Positions 11,530 to 20,821 of a stretch of 64,000 nucleotides of DNA are shown here, piece after piece. How positions within the stretch are numbered: position 1 is the first letter of the stretch; each line of letters opens with the position of its first letter. Position numbers and translations under genes: made by a program. The notes beneath the pieces were generated by a model. It saw only the letters and a program-made list of their open reading frames with translations, did not search any database and was not told the origin of the DNA. This DNA is from Acidobacteriota bacterium (GTDB lineage Bacteria > Acidobacteriota > Terriglobia > Terriglobales > Acidobacteriaceae), in contig JABBOG010000008.1 in NCBI GenBank assembly GCA_019351975.1, positions 1 to 64,000 on the forward strand, written 5' to 3'.

Positions 11530-12228
11530 GTGACGAATCTGTTCAACATCGTTGGAGATCTTCAAGATGCAGTGATCTCGTGCGATCGGTGCACGCGGCT
11601 TCGCGAGTATTGCCGTGGGATTGGTGAGACGCGCCGTAAAGCGTATCGCGATCAGGAGTATTGGGCGAAACCTGTGCCGGGATTTGGGGATCCCAATGCA
11701 AGAATTCTGGTGCTCGGTCTTGCTCCTGGAGCTCATGGCGCGAATCGGACGGGACGGCCGTTTACCGGGGATGGGTCGGGCGATTTTATGTACCCGGTGT
11801 TGCATGAGCTTGGCCTAGCCAGCAAACCGAAGGCGATGAGCAGGGATGATGGGCTGAAGTTACGCAAGCTCTGGATCGGCTCGGTGGTTCGATGCGCGCC
11901 GCCGGGGGACAAGCCGACGCCGCAGGAGGTGCGGAACTGCTCAACGCATCTGACAGCGGAGATTGCGGCGCTCGTGCGCGTTCGTGTTGTGGTTTGCCTC
12001 GGCAAGATTGCGTGGGATGGGTACCTCGCCTATCTGGTGGAGCAGAAAACGATTGAGCGGCGCTCGGCGTTTCCATTCCACCATGGCGCTGAGTATGCGC
12101 TGCCGAACGGCAAGGTGTTGGTAGGCAGCTATCATCCATCGTTGCGCAATACCAATACAGGGCGGTTGAACCGCACTATGTTTCTGAGGGTATTTGTGCG
12201 CGCTATGGAGTTGAGCGGAACGGCATGA
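11530..12228 (+). CDS. Uracil-DNA glycosylase, family 5 (UDGb)
   Basis: Base-excision repair enzyme that removes uracil and related deaminated bases from DNA. The 232-residue protein has the family 5 motif 1 GLAPGAHGANRTGRPFTGD and motif 2 SYHPSLRNTNTGR. An N-terminal CDRCTRL...C cluster and further cysteines (RCAPP, NCSTH) are consistent with the 4Fe-4S site of this family. The GTG start at 11530 has GAGG just upstream. It is transcribed divergently from the epimerase-like gene with about 136 bases between. Confidence 0.9.
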   Translation: MTNLFNIVGDLQDAVISCDRCTRLREYCRGIGETRRKAYRDQEYWAKPVPGFGDPNARILVLGLAPGAHGANRTGRPFTGDGSGDFMYPVLHELGLASKPKAMSRDDGLKLRKLWIGSVVRCAPPGDKPTPQEVRNCSTHLTAEIAALVRVRVVVCLGKIAWDGYLAYLVEQKTIERRSAFPFHHGAEYALPNGKVLVGSYHPSLRNTNTGRLNRTMFLRVFVRAMELSGTA

Positions 12229-12341
12229 AGATGTCCAATGACAAATTCATGTACGCGGCAGTAGTTTTTCTGAGTGGTTTGCCATGAAGCTGCAACCTGA
12301 GAGAAGGGATGAGAATCTTACTCTGACAGAACGGAGGCTTC

Positions 12342-12644
12342 ATGCGTCAAAAAGAATTTTGGATTGCTCTAGGAATCGGTGCTGCGGTTGGCGGTGTAGC
12401 AGCCTTGCTCTACGCCCCGCAGACAGGAACGGCGACTCGCAAAAAGCTGAAGCGGGGCTTGGACGATCTGGGCGATACGCTGGAAGACGCCGGTGAATAC
12501 CTGAAGGACCAAGCAGATCGGCTCGGCAAAGAAGCGCAGAAATTGATTGATGCCAGCCGCGATCAGTTTGGTGACGCGGTAGACGCGGCAACAGGTGCTG
12601 TGCGCTCCGCGAGCAAGGTAGTCAAGTCGGCAAAGCTCGTTTAG
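12342..12644 (+). CDS. YtxH-domain small membrane protein
   Basis: One hundred residues. The first 30 form a glycine-rich membrane segment (ALGIGAAVGGVAALLYAPQTG) with the APxxG turn typical of YtxH proteins. The rest is a charged amphipathic helix (KKLKRGLDDLGDTLEDAGEYL and on). The family is linked to general stress in several phyla, but its molecular role is unknown. ATG 12342 has an ACGGAGGC ribosome binding site. It is monocistronic, with an intrinsic terminator 25 bases after the stop. Confidence 0.85.
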   Translation: MRQKEFWIALGIGAAVGGVAALLYAPQTGTATRKKLKRGLDDLGDTLEDAGEYLKDQADRLGKEAQKLIDASRDQFGDAVDAATGAVRSASKVVKSAKLV

Positions 12645-12669
12645 TACATTTGTTTCCGTGAGCAGTAAG

Positions 12670-12699
12670 ACGGCCCGCAGTAGTACGCGGGCCGTTTTT
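12670..12699 (+). terminator. Intrinsic terminator after ytxH-like gene
   Basis: Perfect stem CGGCCCGC/GCGGGCCG with an eight-base loop, followed directly by TTTTT. Confidence 0.9.
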
Positions 12700-12821
12700 G
12701 CATTTGGGCGCTTGTGGAAGGGGACAGCGGCGCTGTGAGCGCATCCTGCGAGTAGAGGTGATGCCGCGACCGAGCCGTGACGAAATGGCAATGAATGGCG
12801 ATTCTTGAGTGACTTGCCGGC

Positions 12822-12858
12822 AAAAAAATACGCCCTGATGTGAATCAGGGCGTATTTT
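12822..12858 (-). terminator. Intrinsic terminator after clpC
   Basis: A 15-bp stem AAAATACGCCCTGAT/ATCAGGGCGTATTTT with a four-base GTGA-type loop lies 11 bases past the clpC stop. It is followed on the minus strand by seven T and could act in both directions. Confidence 0.9.
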
Positions 12859-12869
12859 GTGGTTGGGTT

Positions 12870-15347
12870 TTATACAGTCGTTAGAGCCATGCCAGCAGCT
12901 TTCTCTTCGCCTTCGGTGACGATGGGGCGATAGTGTAGCTGATTGTTTTCAAGGTAGACCTCCAGGAAGGCTGGTCGCTCAGCAATCTGGCCAGCGATCA
13001 ACGCTTCGGATAGAGGATCTTCGATGAAGCGCTGGATGGCGCGACGGAGGGGACGTGCACCGTAGCTGCGGTCAACGAGGGTCTTGTCGAGAATCCAGCG
13101 TTGGGCATCGTCGCGCACGGTGAGGGTAATAGCCTTGTGCACGAGGTTGGTGTTGAGGCCCTGTACGAGCAGATCCATGATCTGCATAAGATCCGAGTCT
13201 GAGAGGGACGTGAAGACGATGACTTCGTCGAGACGGTTGAGGAACTCCGGGTTGAAGGTCTTCTTCACCTCGCTCATGACCATCTCTTGCATCTTCTCGA
13301 GCACGACCTCATCTTTGCCGGACTGGAAGCCGAGACTTTCGCGTTTCATGAGATGCTTCGCACCGATGTTCGAGGTCATCACGATGATGGTGTTTTTGAA
13401 GTCGACAGTATTACCGAGGCCGTCGGTCAACTGGCCATCTTCAAAGACCTGAAGCAGCAGATTGAACACATCGGGATGAGCTTTTTCGACTTCGTCCAGA
13501 AGGACCACGGAATACGGTGAGCGTTTGACGCGCTCGGTGAGCTGGCCGCCCTCTTCGTAGCCGACGTAGCCCGGAGGCGAGCCGATAAGCTTGGAGACGG
13601 AGTGCTTCTCCATGTACTCCGACATATCGAAGCGGATAAGGGATTTTTCCGAGCCGAACAGGAATTGAGCGAGTGTTCGTGCCACCTCGGTTTTGCCGAC
13701 ACCTGTGGGGCCAAGGAAGAGAAAGCTGCCGATGGGACGCGCAGGGTTTTTGAGGCCGGCGCGAGAACGCCGAATAGCGCGTGCGAGGGCCGAGATGGCT
13801 TTGTCCTGCGCAATGACGCGCCGATGCAGCTCTTCCTCGACGCGTAGGAGTTTCTGCGTCTCTTCTTCCTTGATGGACGTGATGGGTACACCCGTCCAGC
13901 GCGATACGACATCCTCGATGTCCTCGCGAGTGACGATGCCGGAACTCGATTCATCGAGGTGATATTTATCGCGGAGTGCGCGCAGGTTTTCGCGCTCCTT
14001 CCGCTCTTCATCCGAATAGAAACGCGCTTTCTCAAACTCATGGTTCGCGATGGCGTTCTCCATGCGATGAACGATGAACTTGATGCGCTTCTGGACCTCG
14101 GTCAGCTCTTCAGGGAGGGTGGTTTGGCGCAACTTCACGCGGGCACCTGCCTCGTCAATCAAATCGATGGCCTTGTCTGGCAGGAAGCGATCCGGGATGT
14201 ACCGGTTGGAGTGCGAGACCGAGAAGGTAATGGCGTCATCGGTGTAGCTGACGGCGTGGAACTTCTCGTACTTCTCGCGTATTCCCATGATGATCTTGAT
14301 GGCATCTTCTTCATTGGGAGGAGGAACCTTTACGGCCTGGAAGCGGCGTTCGAGGGAACGATCCTTCTCGATAGACTTGCGATACTCCGCTGGCGTGGTG
14401 GCGCCGATGCATTGGATTTCGCCTCGGCTGAGCGCGGGTTTGAGGATGTTAGCTGCATCAAGCGAGCCCTCGGCAGAACCTGCACCGACCAGGGTGTGCA
14501 ACTCGTCGATGAAGACGATGCAGTTCTGGTTTTCCATCAACTCTTTCATGATGGTCTTCAGCCGTTCCTCGAACTGGCCGCGGTACTTGGTGCCTGCGAC
14601 GATGAGGGATAGGTCCAGAGACAGAACACGCTTTTCGGCGAGGAAGCTCGGTACTTCGCCGTCTGCGATCTTCTGGGCAAGGCCTTCAACGATGGCGGTT
14701 TTACCCACTCCGGGTTCACCGATCAGAACGGGATTGTTCTTGGTGCGGCGGCAGAGAATCTGGATGACGCGCTCAACTTCAAAGTCGCGGCCGACGAGGG
14801 GATCAAGCTGCTGGTCGGTTGCGGCCTGCGTGAGATCTCGGGAAAACTCTGCAAGCATGGACTGCTCGGGCTGGTTGCCACGCTGCTTGCCGCTTCCGGT
14901 AGCAGCGGCGGGCTTCTCTTGCGTGGTGCGCTGCAGTTCTTCCCGGATGGCGGTAAGTCTAAGTCCGCGCTCGGTCAGAATCTCTGCCGCGAAGCACTTC
15001 TCTTCGCGCAGCAGGCCCAGCAGCAGGTGCTCCGTTCCAATGTGCTTGTGGCTTAGGCGTTCGGCTTCTTCTGCGGCGTACGCGAGCACGCGTTTGCATT
15101 CGTTGGACAGCGGAAGATCGACGGATGTGGACACTTTTTCCCGTACGATGGTGCGTTGCTCAATTTGTTTGCGAATGGACTCCACGGAAGCGTGCGAGCG
15201 AAGAAAGCGATTGGTGAGCGCTTTATCTTCGCGCAGCAAGCCGAGCAAGAGATGTTCGGTTTCAATGTACGGCGATCCAAACTGGCTCGCCTCGTAGCGC
15301 GCGAAGAAAATCACGCGCCGCGCCTTTTCTGTATAGCGTTCGAACAT
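12870..15347 (-). CDS. clpC: ClpC-type ATP-dependent Clp protease ATP-binding subunit
   Basis: Hsp100 AAA+ unfoldase of 825 residues from ATG 15347, which follows AGGGGGAGC. It opens with [17 protein letters not shown], the ClpC/ClpA-type start, and two Clp-N repeats (each with [13 protein letters not shown] or a close variant). The first ATPase module has Walker [10 protein letters not shown]; the middle has a UVR-type segment around [18 protein letters not shown]; the second ATPase module has GPTGVGKTE. The presence of the UVR middle region and lack of a long coiled-coil rule out ClpB. It is bounded by its own promoter-proximal hairpins and a strong terminator, so monocistronic. Confidence 0.95.
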   Translation of the reverse strand: MFERYTEKARRVIFFARYEASQFGSPYIETEHLLLGLLREDKALTNRFLRSHASVESIRKQIEQRTIVREKVSTSVDLPLSNECKRVLAYAAEEAERLSHKHIGTEHLLLGLLREEKCFAAEILTERGLRLTAIREELQRTTQEKPAAATGSGKQRGNQPEQSMLAEFSRDLTQAATDQQLDPLVGRDFEVERVIQILCRRTKNNPVLIGEPGVGKTAIVEGLAQKIADGEVPSFLAEKRVLSLDLSLIVAGTKYRGQFEERLKTIMKELMENQNCIVFIDELHTLVGAGSAEGSLDAANILKPALSRGEIQCIGATTPAEYRKSIEKDRSLERRFQAVKVPPPNEEDAIKIIMGIREKYEKFHAVSYTDDAITFSVSHSNRYIPDRFLPDKAIDLIDEAGARVKLRQTTLPEELTEVQKRIKFIVHRMENAIANHEFEKARFYSDEERKERENLRALRDKYHLDESSSGIVTREDIEDVVSRWTGVPITSIKEEETQKLLRVEEELHRRVIAQDKAISALARAIRRSRAGLKNPARPIGSFLFLGPTGVGKTEVARTLAQFLFGSEKSLIRFDMSEYMEKHSVSKLIGSPPGYVGYEEGGQLTERVKRSPYSVVLLDEVEKAHPDVFNLLLQVFEDGQLTDGLGNTVDFKNTIIVMTSNIGAKHLMKRESLGFQSGKDEVVLEKMQEMVMSEVKKTFNPEFLNRLDEVIVFTSLSDSDLMQIMDLLVQGLNTNLVHKAITLTVRDDAQRWILDKTLVDRSYGARPLRRAIQRFIEDPLSEALIAGQIAERPAFLEVYLENNQLHYRPIVTEGEEKAAGMALTTV

Positions 15348-15417
15348 GCTCCCCCTTCGAACCATCGCCCCGCGCAATATCTGAGGGCGCGGTCTGCGAA
15401 TGACGGTTGGATGGCCA

Positions 15418-15503
15418 CCACCGCGTTCGATTGCGGTGGAGAGGACTGATTGTCTTGCGGCAATCAGAGAATTACATATAGTGTATGCGTCTCAGCTTCG
15501 AAA
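15418..15503 (-). promoter_or_regulatory. clpC promoter candidate and tandem-hairpin leader
   Basis: On the minus strand a TATATG -10 (15475-15480) sits 17 bases from TTTCGA (weak -35). The predicted start near 15468 coincides with two consecutive perfect 7-bp hairpins, each with an eight-base loop: CTGATTG/CAATCAG (15446-15467) and CCACCGC/GCGGTGG (15418-15439), six bases apart. They end about 70 bases before the clpC start codon. Promoter strength is uncertain; the hairpins are seen directly. Confidence 0.45.
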
Positions 15504-15591
15504 CGAAACCCTGTTTGGATTTTCCTGCATCATAGAATGTTCCATGACTGCTGATTGGACGCGGCTGTGGGAAATCGGTCACAAATTCCGG

Positions 15592-16335
15592 CTAATCGGC
15601 TGTCAAGCGGCCATGACGAAGACGCAATATGCGGTCGCAGCGAGCTGCAAACTCAAGATTATGCGTGACCAGGACGCTGGCGAGATGCTGTTCGCGGTGG
15701 AGCTCCTGCAGTAGTGAAAAGACGCGCTCAGCGGTGATACCGTCGAGGTCACCGGTGGGCTCGTCGGCCAGAAGGAGTTTCGGTTTGGTGATCAGGGCGC
15801 GGGCGATGGAGAGCCTTTGTTGCTCGCCGCCGGACAGCTCGCCGGACCTGTGGTCACCGCGGTCAGTGAGTCCGATTCTGGACAGCCACTTGGATGCCTC
15901 GGCCAAGGCGTTGAAGCGAGGCACGTTACGTGCGAGTAGCGGCATGGCTAGGTTCTCCACGGCTGTGAACTCGGGTAGCAGATAGTGAAACTGCCAGACG
16001 TAACCTATTTCGCGGTTTCGGTACGAGGCGGCCTCGCGATTGGTTAGAGGCTTGGAACCGCCCGCAATCTGTGTGGCACCACACCAGACCTGGCCTGCTG
16101 TCGGAGTGTCCAGCGCGGCGAGCAGGTGCAACAGTGAGCTCTTGCCGGCACCACTTTCGCCGACGATCGCGACCATTTCGCCTGGGGCAACCTCGAGCGA
16201 TATGCCGTCAAAGAGTTTTAACGCCAGCCCAGTGGATGTCAGGGGAGGGTAGGTCTTTTCAAGGTCGATGGCGCGCAAAACCGGAAGGCTTTCCGTTGTC
16301 GGGTGCGGCTCAGTCGTGCTGGGGGTGAGACTCAC
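15592..16335 (-). CDS. lolD: LolD-type ABC transporter ATPase
   Basis: ATPase of the LolCDE/MacB-type family that extracts lipoproteins from the inner membrane. It has 247 residues from the GTG at 16335. Walker A is GESGAGKSS, the signature is [15 protein letters not shown], Walker B is [12 protein letters not shown], and the switch histidine is in VTHNLEFA. The ORF extends upstream to 16374, but GTG 16335 overlaps the TGA of the preceding gene (GTGA), the typical coupled arrangement. It is the last gene of an operon with an AhpD-like protein and a LolC/E permease. Confidence 0.88.
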   Translation of the reverse strand: MSLTPSTTEPHPTTESLPVLRAIDLEKTYPPLTSTGLALKLFDGISLEVAPGEMVAIVGESGAGKSSLLHLLAALDTPTAGQVWCGATQIAGGSKPLTNREAASYRNREIGYVWQFHYLLPEFTAVENLAMPLLARNVPRFNALAEASKWLSRIGLTDRGDHRSGELSGGEQQRLSIARALITKPKLLLADEPTGDLDGITAERVFSLLQELHREQHLASVLVTHNLEFAARCDRILRLRHGRLTAD

Positions 16336-16799
16336 GATTGGTTTGCCCCTGTCGCGGACTTCGGCGGGTTCCATTCAACCTTGAATGCTTCGCTGAGGCG
16401 GTTCCATGCATTGATGCCTGCGATGGCGAAGGTGAGGTCGACGAGGTCTTTCTCGCGGAAGAACTGGTTTACGGCGGCATAGTCGGCATCGGCGGCGTGC
16501 GACTGCTGGAGATTGGTCACTACCTCCGTCCACGCGAGAGCGGCTGCTTCGCGTGGTGTGAATGCATTGGATTCGCGCCAGTGAGCGACGGCTTCGATGC
16601 GGCTTTCGGGTTCGCGATGTTTGCGCAACTCAGACAGGTGCAGGCCCATACAAAAACTGCAGCCGTTCAGTTGCGACGCGCGCAGGTAGACGAGTTCCAG
16701 AAGCACGGGCTCGAGAGATGTTGCCGTCTTGATATAGTGGCCGAGCTGCGAGAGTGCGGCGTAGGCTTCAGGGGCGAGCCTGGTGTAGGGAAGTCTCAA
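16332..16799 (-). CDS. Carboxymuconolactone decarboxylase/AhpD-like protein
   Basis: A 155-residue all-helical protein of the CMD/AhpD superfamily with the redox motif NGCSFCMGLHLSE, in which the two cysteines and nearby histidine match the peroxidase-partner (AhpD-type) active site. Usual roles are alkylhydroperoxide or thiol-disulfide chemistry. It starts at a TTG with GGAGAGAAC ahead. It lies between, and is coupled to, genes of a Lol-type transporter: the stop overlaps lolD by four bases and the permease stop is 33 bases upstream. No functional link with lipoprotein export is established. Confidence 0.85.
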   Translation of the reverse strand: MRLPYTRLAPEAYAALSQLGHYIKTATSLEPVLLELVYLRASQLNGCSFCMGLHLSELRKHREPESRIEAVAHWRESNAFTPREAAALAWTEVVTNLQQSHAADADYAAVNQFFREKDLVDLTFAIAGINAWNRLSEAFKVEWNPPKSATGANQS

Positions 16800-16832
16800 A
16801 GTTCTCTCCGTGATGCGCTTGCAATGCGGGCA

Positions 16833-18095
16833 TTACTCATATCGTAGTGCTTCCGCGGGCAACACACTGGCGGCGGACCCTGAAGGGTAGAGCGTTGCGA
16901 GGAGGCTCATGCCGAGCGAGACTGCGGTGACAAGCAGCGCGTCGGTCAGGCGCGGAGCGAAGGGCAAATAATCGATGGAGTATACGCTGGCGTCGAGGTG
17001 AATGAAGCGATAGTGCGAACCTAGAATGCTGGTGGCGTAACCAAGGACCAGGCCAAGGGCGGTGCCAATGCCGGAGATCAGGAGGCCTTGCAGCAGGAAG
17101 ATCTTTCGCACCTGCTCGGCGCGTACGCCGAAGCTCATCATGACGGCAATGTCGCGTGTCTTTTCCATCACCATCATGGTGAGCGCGATCAGGATATTCA
17201 GCGCGGCTACGATGACGATCAGCGCAAGGATGATGAAGGTGACGACCTGTTCAAGACGCATGGCGCGGAAGAGCTCGCGGTTCTGCTGGATCCAGTCGGT
17301 GGTTTCGAAGCCGCGGCCGCGCAATTTGTTGGCGTCCTGCTCGATGGAGATACCGATCTGAGGTGCCTTGTAGAGGTCGTCGATGCGGAAGCTCAGGACG
17401 CTGACGAGGTCAGGCTCGGAAAACAGCCGCTGGGCGTCGGAGAGGCGCATGAAGGCGTAGCCTGCGTCGTACTGGTAGAAGCCGGAGGTGAAGATGCCGG
17501 CGACGCGGAACCGTTGATACCGTGGGACCAGGCCGAGGGGGGTGAGTTCGCCCTGGGGAGAGGTGACGAGGAGCGTGTCGCCGACAGCTGCGCCGAGAGT
17601 GATGGCGAGTTCGTTGCCGATGACGATCGGCGGGGCGAGTTCGCGCGTGCCCGTTGCCGCAGAGGGTGAGGGGGCGAGGGCGTCGGCAGAGCCCTGGGTG
17701 ACGGCTTGCAGCAGATTGCCTACTTTTCGGTCATCGGCGGGGACGATGCCTTTGATCAACGCTCCGCCGGAGCGAGCGCCGCGAGAGATGAGGACCTGGC
17801 CGTACAGCCCTGGAGCGACGGCGACTACATGGGGAACGGTTGCAAGCTCTGCCATGAGAGGCTGCCAGTCGCTGATGCCGTCCCCCGCGGTGCGCATCAG
17901 TTCGATGTGAGCGGTGGATCCGACGAGGCGCTGTTGCATGTCGCGGCGCATGCCGTTGGTAATAGCCAGCGCAATGATCAACGCAGCTACGCCCGCGGCC
18001 ACACCAACTACCGAGATGACCGTGACGAGGCCGACGACGGCCTGCCGCCGACGTGCCCGTAGATACCTTGCGGCGATGAAGAGTTCAAATCGCAT
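16833..18095 (-). CDS. LolC/LolE-type lipoprotein-releasing ABC permease
   Basis: Inner-membrane permease of 420 residues from ATG 18095 (MRFELFIAARYLRARRR), the family-standard start; the track start at 18215 adds unrelated sequence. It has one N-terminal transmembrane helix (about 24-46), a large periplasmic MacB-like domain, and three C-terminal helices (VTFIILALIVIVAALNILIAL and following). Conserved coupling-helix features include VMEKTRDIAVMMSFG. With lolD downstream it would form a homodimeric LolCE-like exporter. The SD is weak (AAAGG about 13 bases upstream). Confidence 0.9.
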   Translation of the reverse strand: MRFELFIAARYLRARRRQAVVGLVTVISVVGVAAGVAALIIALAITNGMRRDMQQRLVGSTAHIELMRTAGDGISDWQPLMAELATVPHVVAVAPGLYGQVLISRGARSGGALIKGIVPADDRKVGNLLQAVTQGSADALAPSPSAATGTRELAPPIVIGNELAITLGAAVGDTLLVTSPQGELTPLGLVPRYQRFRVAGIFTSGFYQYDAGYAFMRLSDAQRLFSEPDLVSVLSFRIDDLYKAPQIGISIEQDANKLRGRGFETTDWIQQNRELFRAMRLEQVVTFIILALIVIVAALNILIALTMMVMEKTRDIAVMMSFGVRAEQVRKIFLLQGLLISGIGTALGLVLGYATSILGSHYRFIHLDASVYSIDYLPFAPRLTDALLVTAVSLGMSLLATLYPSGSAASVLPAEALRYE

Positions 18096-18258
18096 GCCAA
18101 CGTTATCGTACCTTTTCTGTAAGCGCTCGACGACGACCTCTTGAGCTAACGGAGCATAAGGCTGGTCGGTTTGCTGTCTTCCGCGATCCTTATGTCTGGA
18201 GTGAAAAGTTTGCACAGAGCACTACCACTTTGGCGGAAGTTTATGCGATACTTACTAA

Positions 18259-18355
18259 GCGCCTCTGGTCGGGACAACCCCCCACCGGTTGCATCCCTTG
18301 ATAGGAGGCGCGATCTGAAAACAATGAGCCGCTGGCACCCCCCAGCGGCTCATTG
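18259..18355 (+). ncRNA. Candidate structured RNA of unknown class
   Basis: The intergenic region contains a nested fold: GCGCCTC (18259-18265) pairs with GAGGCGC (18305-18311). Inside it GGGA/TCCC and CAACC/GGTTG stack with a two-base bulge and a C-rich loop. A 14-bp terminator-like hairpin follows. No ORF of note covers it on either strand. The strand is uncertain, because the pairs also form in the minus-strand transcript, where it would be trailer of the DUF4149 gene. No known family is recognised. Confidence 0.35.
18322..18355 (-). terminator. Intrinsic terminator downstream of the DUF4149 gene
   Basis: Perfect 14-bp stem CAATGAGCCGCTGG/CCAGCGGCTCATTG with a six-base C-rich loop, followed on the minus strand by TTTTCAG and on the plus strand by CGTTTAA. 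It is likely to work for the minus-strand gene ending at 18486, possibly in both directions. Confidence 0.7.
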
Positions 18356-18485
18356 CGTTTAATACACAGGTGAATTGGGCGGGTTTTTGATTATTTTTGC
18401 GCGAACGCGGCACGATGCGACGTTGTCGGCGTGAGTCGCAGCGAGCGGTGGATGATCGAGGTTGGGGAGGTTCGCTGGGCGGCGA

Positions 18486-18986
18486 TTAGTTGAAACGGTC
18501 GAAGTCGTCACGGCCATGGATTTCTGCCATGCCAAGCAAGGCGAGACCCATGATGAGCACCACGCCTTCCACTCGAACAGAGACTTTGTGGAGGCGTTCG
18601 AAGTGGCTCCGGTAAGGATTGTCCAGAGGTGCTTGCGCGACGTCGCCGCCAAGCGCGAGTCGATCCCGTTCCATCCTCGGGATCACGGAAAATTGCGAGT
18701 ACGACGTGAGTGCCATCATGAAGATGACCAGCAGCAACTCTGCCGCGCGGACCGGATGTGAGTCGCGCTGCGTGCCAAGAAGAGCAAGGGTGAAGAGAAG
18801 ATAGACGACGCCTGCGATCAAACCAATCTGGTGAAGCGCACTGAGCGCATGACGCACAATGGTTCCGGCGAGGTGGGTATCGGGCATCGTGCTGAATGCG
18901 ATGGCTGCGACAAAGCCGAAGAAGAACAGGCTACCGACCCATGCGGCCAGAGCGTACAGACGGATGATGCGAAAAGCTGTAGTCAT
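18486..18986 (-). CDS. DUF4149/TMEM205-like integral membrane protein
   Basis: A 166-residue protein from ATG 18986 (MTTAFRIIRLYALAAWVGSL) with four predicted membrane helices. The pattern of a Trp-x-Gly in helix 1, a late PRMERDRLA loop and HFERLHKVSVRVEG before the last helix fits the DUF4149/TMEM205-like family of unknown function. The track start at 19154 would overlap the next gene by about 140 bases and adds low-quality sequence. It follows the carboxypeptidase-regulatory-like gene by 28 bases and probably shares its transcript. Confidence 0.7.
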   Translation of the reverse strand: MTTAFRIIRLYALAAWVGSLFFFGFVAAIAFSTMPDTHLAGTIVRHALSALHQIGLIAGVVYLLFTLALLGTQRDSHPVRAAELLLVIFMMALTSYSQFSVIPRMERDRLALGGDVAQAPLDNPYRSHFERLHKVSVRVEGVVLIMGLALLGMAEIHGRDDFDRFN

Positions 18987-19014
18987 GACTCTGGCACTCT
19001 CGTGGCTGGTAGCC

Positions 19015-20340
19015 TTATGCAGTGGGATTCGACGCAGCGGGGACGTGGGCGCTGCGATGTAACGCGCGACGAAGGACCAATTCGACAGCAGCTTTTTGCT
19101 GCACGTAGTCAGCATCAGAGATCGTACCTTGCAAGCGCTCCGTCTCCAGGGCAAAGACCTCGTCTTTCAGCACTTGCAGAAGACGTTCGTTCTGCGTTGC
19201 AGGCGAGAGGATGTTTGCTTGCGGAAGGGCGGGCGGCCGCGTCGGATCAACTGGGTTTGTCTGCATGGTCGCATTGGCGGGCTTGCGCAGGAGCACCCCC
19301 GCGGCAGCCACCAGAATCAGGCCGAGGCCTCCAAGAATCCACCATTTGTACTTAGTGGAGAGCGGTTCGCGAGTGTTATTGGGATCCAAAGGATTGCCCA
19401 GACCTTTGCCCGGCGCTGTGTCATTCGTTGAGGCGTCCTGCCCGTTGCCGGCAGCGTCCTGACCCTGTGAGCTTGCTTGTGCGCCACTCTGGGACTCACG
19501 CGGAAGAGCGCCGGTGCCGGTGAGTTGAAAGCCTATGGGAGTCTTGGCGTCCACGCCACGAGCGACAAAGGTCTGCGCGTTGACGTCATCGTTGATTGGG
19601 TTGAACGGCGCACCTGCGACGGGTGTGAAGTTCATGCTTTTGGGAACGATGACGGCGAAGGTGTCGGTAGGGCTATCTACCTTCATGTCCAGACTGAGGG
19701 TGCCGGGATATGCGACGTGATACGCGACCTGAAAGCGGGTCTCTCCTGGACGAATGGGGAAGAGAAAGGTGTAATGGCCCTTTTCGCCGAGAGGGACGGG
19801 CGATGCCGCCACGGGCATGCCTCCGGGTGCCATCGCGGCAGACGCCTCAACTACAGCTCCGACAGGGAGGTAAAAGCCAAAAGGGTTGTTGGAGAATTGC
19901 GTCATGGCGGGCTTCGAATCGTTTTTGACGAAGAAGTTCTCAACGACGTTCAGGGTCGACCCGCTGGCATCTGTCTGTGCGCGGATGACGATGGCTTCTG
20001 TGCTGACGCCGCTGACATGAGCGCTTACGTTATAGACGTCAACGTTCACCGTCTTCGTGCCTGGCATTACAGGGCCGAAGTACGTGGCTTTATCGTGCGT
20101 GACGCGCACCAGGTAAGCACCGTCTGCGGGTGCGTTCAGGGTGTACATGCCTTTGGCGTCGGTGGTCGCTGTAGCGACTTCCTGCATGCCTTGCGCCAGC
20201 CGGAGAAGGACGACGGTATCGCCCGCGGAGGGCTTGTCGGTCGTCCGATTGGTGACTGTACCTGTGATCTGCGCCGCTGCGAAGGCGGCCATCGAGAGAA
20301 ATGTCAGAAAGAGCGTAAGGCTGCGGAGAAGGTTCTTCAT
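19015..20340 (-). CDS. Exported carboxypeptidase-regulatory-like protein with C-terminal membrane anchor
   Basis: 441 residues from ATG 20340. A signal peptide (MKNLLRSLTLFLTFLSMAAF, cleaved after FAAA) is followed by a beta-sandwich carboxypeptidase regulatory-like domain (ITGTVTNRTTDKPSAGDTVV), a second beta-rich domain, a Ser/Gly/Gln linker (about 330-370), a transmembrane helix (WWILGGLGLILVAAAGVLL) and a short cytoplasmic helical tail. The tail (LLQVLKDEVFALETERLQG) resembles the helical hairpin of CcmI-type proteins, which the next gene upstream also shows. It may display a ligand-binding domain at the cell surface; function is unknown. Confidence 0.7.
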   Translation of the reverse strand: MKNLLRSLTLFLTFLSMAAFAAAQITGTVTNRTTDKPSAGDTVVLLRLAQGMQEVATATTDAKGMYTLNAPADGAYLVRVTHDKATYFGPVMPGTKTVNVDVYNVSAHVSGVSTEAIVIRAQTDASGSTLNVVENFFVKNDSKPAMTQFSNNPFGFYLPVGAVVEASAAMAPGGMPVAASPVPLGEKGHYTFLFPIRPGETRFQVAYHVAYPGTLSLDMKVDSPTDTFAVIVPKSMNFTPVAGAPFNPINDDVNAQTFVARGVDAKTPIGFQLTGTGALPRESQSGAQASSQGQDAAGNGQDASTNDTAPGKGLGNPLDPNNTREPLSTKYKWWILGGLGLILVAAAGVLLRKPANATMQTNPVDPTRPPALPQANILSPATQNERLLQVLKDEVFALETERLQGTISDADYVQQKAAVELVLRRALHRSAHVPAASNPTA

Positions 20341-20431
20341 TGCGTGCACATCCAAGGATACTTCAGAAAGTTGCGGAGTTTGCATGCAGATGCTGTACAC
20401 GCTGTCCGGACTGGCTTGAGAGCGGGTATGT

Positions 20432-20704
20432 TCAACCGCCGAGAGATTGCATCTCCACAACGATCTTTGCGGCTTCATCTTCGAGCGAAGTGCGCTGCCT
20501 TGCATAATCGTCCTGCGGATATTTGCCTGCTCGGAACTCGAAGTTCAGATCGCGAAGATTGTCGTAAACCACGTCTTTGCGCTCGCGGAGGTAGTCGAGG
20601 CGAGTCTTCTCGATGGGCGCGGCGATTCGCTCCTGCGGCCAAAATATGTAGGCGAAGCATCCGACGACGAGAACGATGATGGGGAGCGCGGTCTGCAGAT
20701 CCAT
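20432..20704 (-). CDS. CcmI-like small membrane protein
   Basis: Ninety residues: one N-terminal membrane helix (ALPIIVLVVGCFAYIFW) and a charged helical hairpin (RKDVVYDNLRDLNFEFRAGK, then YPQDDYARQRTSLEDEAAKI). This is the pattern of the N-terminal part of CcmI-type cytochrome c maturation proteins, where a membrane helix is followed by an L-x-x-L-x-x-D-x-x-x-G-K-x-x-x-x-D-Y hairpin. No other ccm gene is in the window, so involvement in heme attachment is only suggested. ATG 20704 has a GGAG site; the gene leads the operon with the exported protein downstream. Confidence 0.65.
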   Translation of the reverse strand: MDLQTALPIIVLVVGCFAYIFWPQERIAAPIEKTRLDYLRERKDVVYDNLRDLNFEFRAGKYPQDDYARQRTSLEDEAAKIVVEMQSLGG

Positions 20705-20821
20705 AAGTCTCCATCTTTATTCTATCCGCACCAGGCAAGGTCGATGTTGCGTGCTGTTCGATGTGTCGAAGGTATAGTCTATCTGCGTTGGTCTCGCGCC
20801 AACGGGCAGAGAGGAATACGA

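Noticed and set aside
15441-15480. + strand promoter TTGCGG-N16-TATAGT
   Set aside because: No + strand gene follows; the same bases fit the clpC leader on the minus strand better.
18210-18252. Promoter for the structured RNA candidate
   Set aside because: GATACT could be a -10, but no -35 occurs at 16-18 bases and a sigma-54 reading has the wrong spacing.
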